A stretch of DNA of 64,000 nucleotides, from contig CASDXG010000079.1 of assembly GCA_949285025.1 (NCBI GenBank), positions 1 through 64,000 of the forward strand, in the 5' to 3' direction. This document shows, piece after piece, positions 25,345 to 35,900 of the stretch (its first letter is position 1; every line of letters starts with the position of its first letter). Both the position numbers and the translations under genes were made by a program. Below the pieces are notes generated by a model. That model was given only the letters and a program-made list of their open reading frames with translations, searched no databases and was not told the DNA's origin. The DNA is from an uncultured Bacteroides sp. (GTDB lineage: Bacteria > Bacteroidota > Bacteroidia > Bacteroidales > Bacteroidaceae).

Positions 25345-27042
25345 ATGAGTGAAGAAAGAATATCAGGATCCGAGGCGCTGATGCGTTCGTTGGAATATCA
25401 TGGAGTAAAGACTATTTTCGGATATCCTGGCGGAGCTATTATGCCGGTTTTCGATGCGTTATATGATCATCTCGGCAAGTTGAATCATATACTTGTGCGT
25501 CATGAGCAGGGAGCAGTGCATGCTGCTCAGGGATTTGCGCGTGTGTCCGGCGAGATTGGAGTATGTCTTGTGACAAGCGGACCAGGAGCTACAAATACGA
25601 TAACGGGCATCGCAGATGCAATGATTGATAGCACACCTATAGTCGTAATTGCAGGTCAGGTAGGAGCCGGGCTGTTGGGAACAGATGCATTTCAGGAAGT
25701 AGACCTTGTAGGAATTACACAACCTATTACGAAGTGGAGCTATCAGATACGTAGAGCTGAAGATGTTGCATGGGCTGTAGCTCGGGCTTTTTACATAGCA
25801 CGGAGCGGACGGCCTGGTCCTGTCGTATTAGATTTTGCAAAAAATGCTCAGACTGATATGACGATATATGCACCTGCAAATGTAGATTTTATACGGAGTT
25901 ATGACCCTTATCCCGAAATAGATCCAAAAGCAATAGCGGAAGCTGCGAGATTAATCAATGAATCTGAACGCCCTTTTTTGCTTGTTGGACAAGGAGTAGA
26001 GCTTGGAAATGCCCAGAAAGAACTGATGAATTTTATAGAGAAAGCAGACATCCCTTGCGGATGTACCTTATTGGGACTCTCGGCTTTGCCTACAAACCAT
26101 CCGTTGAATAAGGGAATGTTGGGTATGCATGGCAATTTAGGACCAAATGTGAAGACGAATGAATGTGATGTTTTAATCGCTGTAGGAATGCGTTTTGACG
26201 ATCGTGTGACAGGGAAGCTGGAGACCTATGCGAAACAAGCTAAGATTATTCATCTGGATATAGACCCGTCGGAGATTGGAAAGAACGTGCTGGTCCATGT
26301 GCCGGTTCTTGGTAATTGTAAGCAAACATTGCCTTTGCTTACAGAATTGGTCCGGGAAAAGAAGCATACTGCCTGGATAGAAAGTTTTCAAAGTTACGAG
26401 AAAACGGAATATGATAAGGTTGTCTGTCGTGAACTTTATCCTGTAGAAGGTCCACTGAATATGGGAGAAGTCGTTCATGCAGTAGCTGATGCCACTCATG
26501 ATGAAGCGATTTTAGTTACAGATGTCGGGCAGAATCAGATGATGGCGTGCCGTTATTTTAGATTTAAGAATAAACGTAGTTTGGTGACTTCCGGCGGTAT
26601 GGGGACTATGGGATTTTGTTTGCCTGCAGCAATCGGTGCGACGTTTGGAAGCCCTGATCGCACGGTTTGTGCATTTATGGGCGATGGAGGTCTGCAAATG
26701 ACGATGCAGGAGTTAGGTACAGTTATGGAACAAAAGGCCCCCGTAAAACTAATTTTGTTGAACAATAACTATTTGGGTAATGTAAGACAATGGCAGGCAA
26801 TGTTCTTTAAGCGGCGTTATTCGTTCACTCCGATGCTGAATCCGGATTATATGCAAATCGCTGCAGCTTATGGAATACCGGCACGTCGTGTAATGGAACG
26901 TGCGGATTTGCAGGATGCCATTCGGGAAATGTTGGATACAAACGGAGCGTTCCTGTTGGAGGTTTGTGTGATAGAAGAGGGAAATGTCTTGCCGATGACA
27001 CCTCCGGGAAGTTCAGTAAATGATATGTTGTTGGAGTGTTAA
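25345..27042 (+). CDS. ilvB: Acetolactate synthase, large catalytic subunit
   Basis: ThDP- and FAD-dependent enzyme that condenses pyruvate with pyruvate or 2-ketobutyrate. It has 565 residues. The catalytic Glu lies in VRHEQGAVHAAQGFAR near residue 48. The FAD-binding middle domain includes GMLGMHG and DRVTGKLE. The ThDP motif GDGGLQMTMQEL ends in NNNYLGNVRQWQ. A purine-rich AGAAGGGGG precedes the ATG. It lies 42 nt after ilvD and 18 nt before ilvN; the regulatory subunit pairing is standard. Confidence 0.96.
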   Translation: MSEERISGSEALMRSLEYHGVKTIFGYPGGAIMPVFDALYDHLGKLNHILVRHEQGAVHAAQGFARVSGEIGVCLVTSGPGATNTITGIADAMIDSTPIVVIAGQVGAGLLGTDAFQEVDLVGITQPITKWSYQIRRAEDVAWAVARAFYIARSGRPGPVVLDFAKNAQTDMTIYAPANVDFIRSYDPYPEIDPKAIAEAARLINESERPFLLVGQGVELGNAQKELMNFIEKADIPCGCTLLGLSALPTNHPLNKGMLGMHGNLGPNVKTNECDVLIAVGMRFDDRVTGKLETYAKQAKIIHLDIDPSEIGKNVLVHVPVLGNCKQTLPLLTELVREKKHTAWIESFQSYEKTEYDKVVCRELYPVEGPLNMGEVVHAVADATHDEAILVTDVGQNQMMACRYFRFKNKRSLVTSGGMGTMGFCLPAAIGATFGSPDRTVCAFMGDGGLQMTMQELGTVMEQKAPVKLILLNNNYLGNVRQWQAMFFKRRYSFTPMLNPDYMQIAAAYGIPARRVMERADLQDAIREMLDTNGAFLLEVCVIEEGNVLPMTPPGSSVNDMLLEC

Positions 27043-27060
27043 AGGAAAGGGAACGGAAGT

Positions 27061-27615
27061 ATGGAAAATAAAACGTTATATACAATAATCGTACATTCGG
27101 AGAATTATGCCGGATTATTAAATCAGGTTACTGCGGTCTTTACACGGCGTCAGCTGAATATTGAAAGCCTAAATGTATCAGCCTCTTCAATAAAAGGAGT
27201 ACATAAATACACGATTACTTGTTGGACAACACCGGATATTATAGAAAAAGTAGTAAGACAGATAGAAAAGAAAATCGATGTCATTCAAGCTCATTACTTT
27301 ACCGATGCTGAAATATTTCAACAGGAAGTGGCAATGTATAAGGTATCTACTCCGGAATTTCAAGCTACACCGGATGCTTCGAAAGTAATTCGTCGCCATA
27401 GTGCGCATATAGTTGAAGTAAATCCTATCTTTTCCATTGTAACGTTGACCGGAATGAGTGATGAGATTACCTCGTTGTATCAAGATTTAAAATCATTGAA
27501 CTGCATACTTCAGTTCGTTCGCTCCGGGAGGGTGGCGGTTTCTACCAGTTGTTTTGAGAGGGTGAATGAATACCTGGCTCATCGTGAAGAAAGATATAAG
27601 CAGGAACATTCTTAA
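27061..27615 (+). CDS. ilvN: Acetolactate synthase, small regulatory subunit
   Basis: Regulatory partner of IlvB that confers valine feedback control. It has 184 residues. An N-terminal ACT domain spans about residues 5-78 (IIVHSENYAGLLNQVTAVFTRR in part, then NIESLNVS). The second domain runs from about residue 85 to the end (RHSAHIVEVNPIFSIVTLTG in part). The length is close to the larger bacterial small subunits rather than the ~96-residue E. coli IlvN. It lies 18 nt after ilvB; the thioesterase gene follows within 22 nt. Confidence 0.94.
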   Translation: MENKTLYTIIVHSENYAGLLNQVTAVFTRRQLNIESLNVSASSIKGVHKYTITCWTTPDIIEKVVRQIEKKIDVIQAHYFTDAEIFQQEVAMYKVSTPEFQATPDASKVIRRHSAHIVEVNPIFSIVTLTGMSDEITSLYQDLKSLNCILQFVRSGRVAVSTSCFERVNEYLAHREERYKQEHS

Positions 27616-27636
27616 GAAATAATGCGGAGGTTTTCT

Positions 27637-28374
27637 ATGAAAGACAAGATTGGTTCTTTTGATTTTGTTGCCGAACCTTTTCATGTTGATAAGATGGAAC
27701 GGCTGACTCTTGGTGTCTTAGGAAATCATTTGTTGAATTGTGCCGGTCTGCATGCTGCCGAAAGGGGATTTGGAATGACTGTTCTTCAGGAGAACCGATA
27801 TACATGGGTTTTATCAAGACTGGCAGTAGAGTTAAAAGATTTACCGCATGCTTATGAAAAGTTTACGGTGCGGACATGGGTAGAAAATGTATATCGTTTA
27901 TTTACCGACAGGAACTTTATGTTGCTTGATAAAGACGGAAATGCAATAGGATATGCACGTTCTATATGGGCAATGATTAATATGGATACAAGAAAACCCG
28001 TTGATTTGTTTTCTTTGCATGGAGGAAAGATTTCTGATTACGTCTGTAATGAGGAATGCCCTATCGGGAAGCCCGGCAGAATAAAGTTGGGAAAACCTGA
28101 ACCCGTCGGTACACATCAGGTGAAATATAGTGATATAGATTTGAACGGACATGTAAATAGCATTAAATATATCGAGCATATTCTTGATTTGTTCCCATTG
28201 GATATGCTTTGTGAGAAAGCCGTCAGGCGTTTTGAGATTGCGTATGTTGCAGAAAGTTTTTACGGCGACAATCTGACTTTCCTTAGAGAGGAAGAAGGAA
28301 ACGATGCGTACAATATAGAAATTAAAAGAAACGAAACAGATGTAGTTGTTCGGAGTAAGATAATATTTGATTAA
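27637..28374 (+). CDS. Acyl-ACP thioesterase
   Basis: Hot-dog-fold enzyme predicted to release fatty acids from acyl carrier protein (plant FatA/FatB-like family). The ATG at 27637 is chosen because GGAGG lies 6 nt before it (27626-27630); an ATG at 27623 is upstream of that site. The protein has 245 residues in two hot-dog repeats. The first includes GNHLLNCAGLHAAERGFG and LSRLAVELKDLP. The second has the active-site pattern DIDLNGHVNSIKYIEHILD (Asn-His), with a catalytic acid downstream. It sits inside the ilv operon between ilvN and ilvC, which suggests a link between branched-chain precursors and lipid acyl chains; that link is inference. Confidence 0.88.
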   Translation: MKDKIGSFDFVAEPFHVDKMERLTLGVLGNHLLNCAGLHAAERGFGMTVLQENRYTWVLSRLAVELKDLPHAYEKFTVRTWVENVYRLFTDRNFMLLDKDGNAIGYARSIWAMINMDTRKPVDLFSLHGGKISDYVCNEECPIGKPGRIKLGKPEPVGTHQVKYSDIDLNGHVNSIKYIEHILDLFPLDMLCEKAVRRFEIAYVAESFYGDNLTFLREEEGNDAYNIEIKRNETDVVVRSKIIFD

Positions 28375-28417
28375 ATGTTTAATAAAAACAGTGTAAACTG
28401 TGTAAAATGTTTTAGAA

Positions 28418-29461
28418 ATGGCACAAATGAATTTTGGAGGCGTTACAGAAAATGTTGTGACGCGTGAGGAGTTTCCTTTGGAGAAAGCTCGTGAAGTATT
28501 AAAGAATGAAACAATAGCAGTAATAGGATATGGCGTACAAGGTCCCGGCCAATCTTTGAATTTGCGTGACAATGGCTTTAATGTAATAGTGGGACAACGT
28601 CCGGGTAAGACCTATGAGAAAGCGGTAGCCGATGGATGGGTACCGGGAGAAACATTGTTTGGTATAGAAGAAGCTTGTGAGAAAGCCACGATAATAGAAG
28701 TGCTGCTTTCCGATGCGGCACAGATTGCTTGTTGGCCGATAATCAAGAAGCATCTGACAGCAGGAAAGGCTCTTTATTTTTCTCACGGCTTTGCTATTAC
28801 GTATAAGGAACGCACCGGTATCGTGCCTCCTGCCGATGTCGATGTGATTATGGTAGCGCCTAAAGGTTCGGGAACTTCGTTACGTACAATGTTTCTTGAG
28901 GGACGTGGCCTGAATTCTTCGTATGCGATATTTCAGGATGCTACGGGACGTGCCTATGAACGTGTAATAGCTTTGGGTATCGGCGTGGGTTCCGGTTATT
29001 TGTTTGAAACGACATTCAAACGCGAAGTTTACTCTGATTTGACAGGAGAACGCGGTACGTTGATGGGAGCTATTCAGGGATTGTTATTGGCACAATACGA
29101 AACTTTGCGTGAACACGGGCATACGCCTTCTGAAGCATTTAATGAGACCGTAGAGGAATTGACCCAGTCTTTAATGCCATTGTTCGCGGCGAAAGGTATG
29201 GATTGGATGTATGCAAATTGTTCAACAACGGCACAGCGTGGTGCATTGGATTGGATGGGTCCGTTCCATGATGCAACCAAACCTGTGTTTGAACGGTTAT
29301 ATCAGTCGGTGGCAAGCGGCGAAGAGGCGCAACGTTCTATCGATTCTAATTCACAACCGGACTATCGTGAGAAGTTGAATGAGGAATTGCGTCAGTTACG
29401 GGAAAGTGAAATGTGGCAGACAGGAGCCGTAGTTCGCAAACTTCGTCCCGAGAATAATTGA
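28418..29461 (+). CDS. ilvC: Ketol-acid reductoisomerase
   Basis: Converts acetolactate or acetohydroxybutyrate to dihydroxy acids using NAD(P)H and magnesium. It has 347 residues with an N-terminal extension (NFGGVTENVVTREEF) before the Rossmann domain. The nucleotide motif reads VIGYGVQGPGQ rather than the common GYGSQGHAQ, followed by VGQRPGKTYE in the cofactor-specificity loop. The all-helical domain keeps the metal-binding DLTGERGTLMGA and the ETLREHGHTPSEAF and ANCSTTAQRGAL segments. It is the last gene of the ilv operon and ends in a terminator. Confidence 0.95.
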   Translation: MAQMNFGGVTENVVTREEFPLEKAREVLKNETIAVIGYGVQGPGQSLNLRDNGFNVIVGQRPGKTYEKAVADGWVPGETLFGIEEACEKATIIEVLLSDAAQIACWPIIKKHLTAGKALYFSHGFAITYKERTGIVPPADVDVIMVAPKGSGTSLRTMFLEGRGLNSSYAIFQDATGRAYERVIALGIGVGSGYLFETTFKREVYSDLTGERGTLMGAIQGLLLAQYETLREHGHTPSEAFNETVEELTQSLMPLFAAKGMDWMYANCSTTAQRGALDWMGPFHDATKPVFERLYQSVASGEEAQRSIDSNSQPDYREKLNEELRQLRESEMWQTGAVVRKLRPENN

Positions 29462-29482
29462 TAAAAAGAAGCGGAACTTTTT

Positions 29483-29527
29483 TCCCACATTCCGAGAATT
29501 TTTCTTCGGGATGTGGGATTCTTTTTT
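29483..29527 (+). terminator. Terminator of the ilv operon
   Basis: TCCCACAT (29483-29490) pairs with ATGTGGGA (29511-29518), extended by CCGA/TCGG, and is followed by TTCTTTTTT. Confidence 0.88.
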
Positions 29528-29649
29528 GCAAAAGGTTCTGAAGTTTTGATAGATTCCCGGCTTTTGTCATATTTTAACGGCTGGGCAGAGATATAAAAAG
29601 ATTTTTTTATCATCTTTGTTAGATTAATAACCTTAATTAGAAAAAACTT

Positions 29650-30174
29650 ATGAATACAAATTTCTTGGATGTAATTAAGACAAGACGCAGCTGTCGTTCT
29701 TACAAGACGGAACAAATAACCGATGAGGAATTGCAGGCTGTTCTTGAAGCAGGTACCTATGCTCCTACATCGATGGGCATGCAGTCTCCCTACATTGTTG
29801 CTGTGCAGAATCCGGCTCAGCGGCAACAATTAGCCGCCATGAACGCGCGGATTCTGGGAACGCCATCCAACCCTTATTACGATGCGCCTACGTATGTTTT
29901 GGTTTTTGCTCCGGAGGATGCCAATAATCCGATATATGACGGTTCTTGTGTGATGGAAAATATGATGCTGGCTGCTCATGCCATAGGTCTTGCAAGCTGT
30001 TGGATTCATCGGGAGAGGGAGATGTTTGCGAGTGAAGAGGGGAAATCCTTGATGAAGCAATGGGGACTTCCTGACGGCTTGATGGGAATAGGCGGATTGG
30101 CTTTGGGTTATTCTCTGAAAGAATTGCCGGAGCCAAAACCGAGAAAAGACGGATATTTCCGTATTATTAAATAG
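29650..30174 (+). CDS. Nitroreductase family protein
   Basis: FMN-dependent oxidoreductase of 174 residues. RRSCRSYKTEQITDEEL at residues 12-28 is the typical N-terminal FMN-phosphate site (Arg-x-x-Cys-Arg-x-Tyr), and APTSMGMQSP the second flavin contact. GLASCWIHRE and MGIGGLALGY close the fold. The physiological substrate cannot be assigned; such proteins reduce nitro compounds, quinones or related acceptors in vitro. It stands alone after the ilv terminator. Confidence 0.88.
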   Translation: MNTNFLDVIKTRRSCRSYKTEQITDEELQAVLEAGTYAPTSMGMQSPYIVAVQNPAQRQQLAAMNARILGTPSNPYYDAPTYVLVFAPEDANNPIYDGSCVMENMMLAAHAIGLASCWIHREREMFASEEGKSLMKQWGLPDGLMGIGGLALGYSLKELPEPKPRKDGYFRIIK

Positions 30175-30225
30175 CGCTTTTCGCTGAGTTGTTAATCGTA
30201 TAGTATGATTTATAACAGGAATAGT

Positions 30226-32871
30226 ATGAAAAAATTATCTGTTGCAGGCATTTTATGTCTAAGTATTTGTTTGTTATTGTCGGCTTGTACGAGTCTTTTT
30301 GCATTGAAGGTCGTAAATCCCGAATGTGAAATGTTAGTCAATCCTTTGGCTATAGATAATACGAAACCCCATTTCAGTTGGATGGTTAAACCGGGTGTTG
30401 AGGGAGATACGCAAGTAGCTTATCAGATTTTGGTGGCATCGGACGAAGCGTTGTTAAACGAAGAAGATGCGGATATTTGGAATTCGGGAAAAGTAATGTC
30501 TTCAGAGTCTGTATGGATTCCCTATGGAGGTCGTTCGTTGCATGCCAAATCTTTCGTTTATTGGAAAGTTCGTGTATGGAATGCGCAGGGAGATGTTTCC
30601 CCATGGAGCGAGAAGGCTTTCTTCGGAGTCGGGTTATTATCATCGGAAGATTGGAAAGCGCAATATATCGGTATGCCGGATAACAAGAATCAGGAGCCGT
30701 TGTTCTGGAAAAACTTTTCATGGAATGAAGAAGGAAATAAAGCTTTTATCCATGTCAATTCATTAGGCTATCACGAGGTTTACGTGAATGGTCAGGCTGT
30801 AAGCGATGCTGTTTTGTCACCGGCAGTATCGCAGTTTGACAAACGTTCGTTGTCGGTTACTTACGATATTACTTCTTTTTTGAAAAAAGGAGAAAACGAT
30901 TTGGTTATTTGGGCAGGAAAAGGATGGTACAGGGAAGGGCTTCCCGGTGTTGTCGATGGCGGGCCTTACGTCCGTGCACAATTGGAAGTTCAGAAAAACG
31001 GCGAATGGAACACATTCCTTATTACGGATGATTCATGGTCTGTGCGCGAGAGTGCTTATGAATCATTCGGCTCGTGGCGTCCTCATCAATTCGGCGGCGA
31101 GATACTTGATGCAAGGAAAATGCTTGCTTTTGATGCAGCCTCTTTGAAAAAGGCAGAATGGAAAAACGTGATATGTGCCGACATTTCGTATGAAACGAGC
31201 CCGCAAATGACCGAGGTCAATAAGATACAGAATAAAATACACCCCATTTCCTATAACATGGCGGGGTATGATTCTGTATGGATTTACGATATGGGTAAAA
31301 ATTTTACGGGATGGACCGAGATAAAATTTCCTAAATTACAGAAAGGTCAAAAAGTAAGAATCAGTTATTGTGACTTCTTGAATGAAAACCAAGAATTCAG
31401 GGATAACCTGTATGAGGACTATTATATTGCTTCGGGTGACGGGGAAGAAATTTTCCGGAACAAGTTCAATTACCATGCGTATCGCTTTATGATGCTTACC
31501 GGATTGACGGAAGCTCCGGATACCACCGATGTATCTGCTTATTTAATACATACGGATTATTCCGGAGAGTCACGGTTTGCCTGTTCAGATGAAGACATGA
31601 ACCGCATCCATGATATGGTTCATTACACATTAAAGTGCCTTACTTTGGGCGGATATATGGTAGACTGTCCGCAGATCGAACGGTTGGGTTACGGAGGCGA
31701 CGGCAATGCTTCTACGCCGACCGTGCAGACAATGTATAATCTTTCTCCCTTGTATCAGAACTGGATGCGGGCATGGGCCGACTGTATGCGGCCGGATGGG
31801 AGCATGCCTCATACGGCTCCTAATCCATATACTGCAGGCGGAGGTCCGTTCTGGTGCGGTTTCTTGATAACAGCTTCTTGGCAAACTTATTTGAATTATG
31901 GAGATCCTCGTTTGTTTTCTTCCTATTATCCGTATATGAAGAAATGGTTAGAGTATGCAGAATCTTATATGAAAGATGGTTTACTGACCCCTTGGCCTGA
32001 CACGGATTATCGCCAATGGTATTTGGGAGATTGGGCTACGCCGGTTGGTATCGACCAGACAAATCCTTTGTCAGTCGGTATTGTAAGCAATTGTTATCTG
32101 GCGGTTTGTTATCAGACAATGGCAAAAATAGCCGGACTCTTAGGCAATGATGAGGATAAACAGGCATATTCCGATAAAGCTGCAACGTTACAGAGTAAGA
32201 TACAAACGACTTTCTTTGATGAAAACAAAAAGACATATGCTTCGGGTACTCAGATTGATTTGGTTTACCCGATGCTTGCCGGTGTTACTCCCGATGCGTA
32301 TATTTCCGATGTTCAACAGACGTTGTTTACGGAAACAACGGAACGTTTTAAAGGGCATCTTGCGACCGGGTTGGTAGGAGTTCCCGTCATTACGGAATGG
32401 TGTGTAAAGAATCGTCAGGCGGATTTCATGTATAAAATGTTGAAACAGCGGGATTATCCCGGATATTTGTATATGCTGGACAATCATGGTACTACAACGT
32501 GGGAGCATTGGGACGGAAATAGAAGCCATATACATAACTGTTATAACGGTATAGGTGCGTGGTTTTATCAGGCTTTGGCCGGAATTCTTCCCGATGAATC
32601 ACAACCGGGATATAAGCATGTGTTTATTGCTCCTCAGCCGGTAGACGGTATCTTTTGGGTGGAAGCATCGAAGGGTACTCCGTATGGAACGTTGAGTGTG
32701 CGTTGGGAGAAAAAGAAGGCTTTTGTAATGGACATCGTTGTTCCGATGGGATGTCGGGCTTCGGTGATACTGCCTGTTAAAGGGGAACGTGTCACTTGTA
32801 ATGGAAAAGAGATAGACAATTCCCAGCCTTTGACAGTTACGGCCGGCGAATATCATATAGTTTGTAAGTAA
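30226..32871 (+). CDS. GH78 alpha-L-rhamnosidase lipoprotein
   Basis: Predicted surface or periplasmic enzyme releasing alpha-L-rhamnose from plant or microbial glycans. The ATG at 30226 is preceded by AGGA and gives MKKLSVAGILCLSICLLLSAC, a lipoprotein signal with Cys near residue 21; the ATG at 30205 would push it inward. The 881 residues follow the GH78 order: N-terminal beta-sandwich (NPLAIDNTKPHFSW), carbohydrate-binding jelly roll (YVNGQAVSDAVLSPA), catalytic (alpha/alpha)6 barrel with VDCPQIERLGYGGDG holding acidic active-site residues, and C-terminal beta-sandwich. The motif TTWEHWDG is also typical. No SusC/D pair is nearby. Confidence 0.92.
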   Translation: MKKLSVAGILCLSICLLLSACTSLFALKVVNPECEMLVNPLAIDNTKPHFSWMVKPGVEGDTQVAYQILVASDEALLNEEDADIWNSGKVMSSESVWIPYGGRSLHAKSFVYWKVRVWNAQGDVSPWSEKAFFGVGLLSSEDWKAQYIGMPDNKNQEPLFWKNFSWNEEGNKAFIHVNSLGYHEVYVNGQAVSDAVLSPAVSQFDKRSLSVTYDITSFLKKGENDLVIWAGKGWYREGLPGVVDGGPYVRAQLEVQKNGEWNTFLITDDSWSVRESAYESFGSWRPHQFGGEILDARKMLAFDAASLKKAEWKNVICADISYETSPQMTEVNKIQNKIHPISYNMAGYDSVWIYDMGKNFTGWTEIKFPKLQKGQKVRISYCDFLNENQEFRDNLYEDYYIASGDGEEIFRNKFNYHAYRFMMLTGLTEAPDTTDVSAYLIHTDYSGESRFACSDEDMNRIHDMVHYTLKCLTLGGYMVDCPQIERLGYGGDGNASTPTVQTMYNLSPLYQNWMRAWADCMRPDGSMPHTAPNPYTAGGGPFWCGFLITASWQTYLNYGDPRLFSSYYPYMKKWLEYAESYMKDGLLTPWPDTDYRQWYLGDWATPVGIDQTNPLSVGIVSNCYLAVCYQTMAKIAGLLGNDEDKQAYSDKAATLQSKIQTTFFDENKKTYASGTQIDLVYPMLAGVTPDAYISDVQQTLFTETTERFKGHLATGLVGVPVITEWCVKNRQADFMYKMLKQRDYPGYLYMLDNHGTTTWEHWDGNRSHIHNCYNGIGAWFYQALAGILPDESQPGYKHVFIAPQPVDGIFWVEASKGTPYGTLSVRWEKKKAFVMDIVVPMGCRASVILPVKGERVTCNGKEIDNSQPLTVTAGEYHIVCK

Positions 32872-32922
32872 GGAATTTATATAAAGTATCGTTCTTTTGT
32901 AAAAGGGGACGAGACGATTTTG

Positions 32923-32964
32923 AAAAAGAAAGGCAGGAACGGATGCGAACCTGCCTTTCTTTTT
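32923..32964 (+). terminator. Bidirectional terminator
   Basis: GAAAGGCAGG (32928-32937) pairs with CCTGCCTTTC (32950-32959), with A-rich and T-rich flanks. It lies between convergent GH78 and GH106-like genes and can stop both. Confidence 0.85.
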
Positions 32965-32980
32965 GTTTGAAAATTGTTTG

Positions 32981-35900
32981 TTATTCTGCTTTCATCAAAG
33001 TGAAGTCTTCGAAAAGACCGTAATCGGATAAAACATATTCGGAAGCCGGGATAACATTCCCCACGCCGTTCCAGTGCCAGGGACCCATGATTCCTTGATC
33101 TCGGCGGTGATGAGGTCCGAACAGGTTGTCCAGTGCTCCTACAACACGTACCTCTATTTTATTCATTCCTTGTTTCAATTTTTCTGAAATATTCAGATTA
33201 TATGGCGGAAAAGCTATGATTCCGGCTTTCTCATCGTTGACATAAACTTCCGTAACCGTACTTTTCCATTGATGTAGTTGAACGGTATAATCTTTATCGG
33301 TGTCAGTTATTTCATACGTTTTTGTGTATGACATTTCCCAAGGATAAAACGGCATACCTTGTTTTTTCCAACTACCTGTATTCAGATTGGTTTGCGGCTT
33401 TTTTATAACCCATCCTGTAGGAGTTGGCTCCAGCGTAAAGTCTCCTGCAATGTATGCCGGTGCGATTTCAGCGAATATAGACATTGGTGAGACAGAAAGT
33501 TCTACATCGTTAATGCCTTCCTTCACATATTTTCCGATGTAATATACGCCGAAGCGACTGTCTAAAATATGTTCTTTCGGGTCTGCCACGACCATATTTC
33601 CGTTAATCTTTACAGTCCAAACGGACGGTTGTTCTGCTATCAGCTTCATTTGGTCGGCATTGAATTTCTCTCCGATGGTGAAGTGATAGGTAACTTGTAT
33701 GTTTCCTGTGCTGAACGTGTCCCGTTCTATTATTTTTTTCTTGAATTGTACGGCTGAGTTCCACGGGTCGTTCATACCGAAATGTCTGTACAGTTTATTG
33801 CATGCTTCTACATTATATAGATTGTGTTCTGTCGTTCCATTTATTGTAAGATCGCAGAAATCCAGTGTCTGAATATTGTCTTTTACACGTTTGATTTCCG
33901 TCTTTCCGACAGCCTGTAGTTGTATCCCTTCTTTGAAAGGCTTGTATTGCGGGTAATTAGACGATTTGGATTTGCTGCAATATAAGATTAAACTGCCGGC
34001 GGGCATGAGATGAAACGATATGTTTACTTTATTCTTTTCTTTAGTGAATGGATATGTGTAAGTCTTTCCTTCTATGCCATCCAGTATTAATACGCTTTTT
34101 CCTTTGACTGTAAGTTCTCCTTTTGCTTCGTTTGTAAGCGATGAATTTGTCAGAAATATCAGTTCCCCATCATTGTATGTTCTCCTATGGTGATAGAGAT
34201 TTTCTGCAGAGATGTTGCTGAATGAAATGATGTCATTGCGGAAAGAAGCCTCGATTGTTTCATTGTCGAGCGTATTACAGAGGAGGATTCTTGAGTCATT
34301 TTCTTTCCAAAATCGGGACAGTTCGGCATTCTCTTTTCCGTTTATTCGTGTGGGATGAGAGAAGGTTATTAATTCTCCGCCCGACTTTACGAATTGTTTC
34401 AGTAACGTGAAAGTCTCATCGTTGAGATTTTCTGTCATGGGAGGGATGACCACTTTGCCATAACTCCGTTTTCCCACGCAGAATTTTCCTTTTTTTATGT
34501 ATCCGTTGTCTTTGATGATATTTTCAGAGCCGAGGTCATACTCAACCTGATTCTTCTCCAGTTCGGTGACAAATTGTTGGAAGTTTGTTCCGATAGTCAT
34601 GACCTTTTCATTGCTTCTAACGTATGAGTAATACATCCAGATACTTGTTGTCGGTTCGAGGACAAGGATGTCATTCAACTGTTCTCCCTGACTTAAGAGC
34701 AGTGAAAGGCGGGCAAAATAGTCGTTCAATGTTTTGTAGCTGCTCCACCAAGGTGATAAAGAAGTGAATACGGGAGGATAATCATATTTACGTGCGCCGA
34801 CTATTGTCATATGGGCAAGGTGTTGGTTCATGAAATTTACGCCTAATACATATTCCCAGTCGCCTAATCTTTTTAAATCCATGAATGTTTCATCCCATCC
34901 TCCGCCACCGTATGTTTCGCTTAGTGTCCGGGTGTATCCCATTTGATTGGCTGCACTTCTCAATTCCTTTACAGCTCTCACATTGCCGAATTGGGCTTGT
35001 GGATGATTTTCATTGTATTGGTTGAACAACATGTCGATGGCCGGCATCTGATGCCATGCATACATGGCCATGTTATCGCCGCCATGTCCCACATCAGGCC
35101 ATCCGTGTTCCCAGTAATGTCCTGTCCATTTCATGTTCATTTTCTCGCAATAATCGTGATAAGGCTTTGCCCAACGGTCGATAAACATCTGCGTTAAGGT
35201 TTCTTCGTAATTATGGCGTACTTCTTGCCAGTTGCCGATTTCCTCCACCAATAGCGGAAGTTTCTCTTTTAAGTCATAACCCCATTGTTGGTAGAACATG
35301 CTGAATAAGTCGGGAGTCCATCGTATCCCTCCGGGTGTTGCGATGTTGGGTTCATCGGTAAATATCCCTTTGATTATTGTACCAAGTTCTTTTCCGAAGG
35401 TCTTTTCATACCCTTGCATGGTAATGTCAATGAATTTCTCCGTCACTCCGGGATACAGTAAATCGACGTATGAATAGCCGGCATTCCAATCGCTTTTCCC
35501 ATAATATGTTTTATTGAATAAGTAATATTCACCCTCTTTGCCGCGATATTCGTTTATATTCGCCGTGATGTCCTTGAAAGTTTCTCCTGTTCTTTTCAGA
35601 CAAAGAGCGTAGTCTTTTATATTTTCCGGCAGTATGTTTGTTTTGGTAAGATTAAGTCCTTGTCCCTGATTGTAGGATTCCGGCATCTGGTCTGGCACAT
35701 GTCCTCCTGCAAAACCGCTCGGGTAAGAGTTCTCATCATAAATCCAAATGTCTAACCCCATCGCCTTTCCTTGTTCCACACTATATTTATAAAGTTCAAA
35801 CCATTCGGGGGAAAGATATTCAGTGATGAGGCCGGGACGCGGATGAACAAAAGCTCCTCCAAAACCTTGTTCCTTTAATTCTTTCAACATCCGGTCAATA

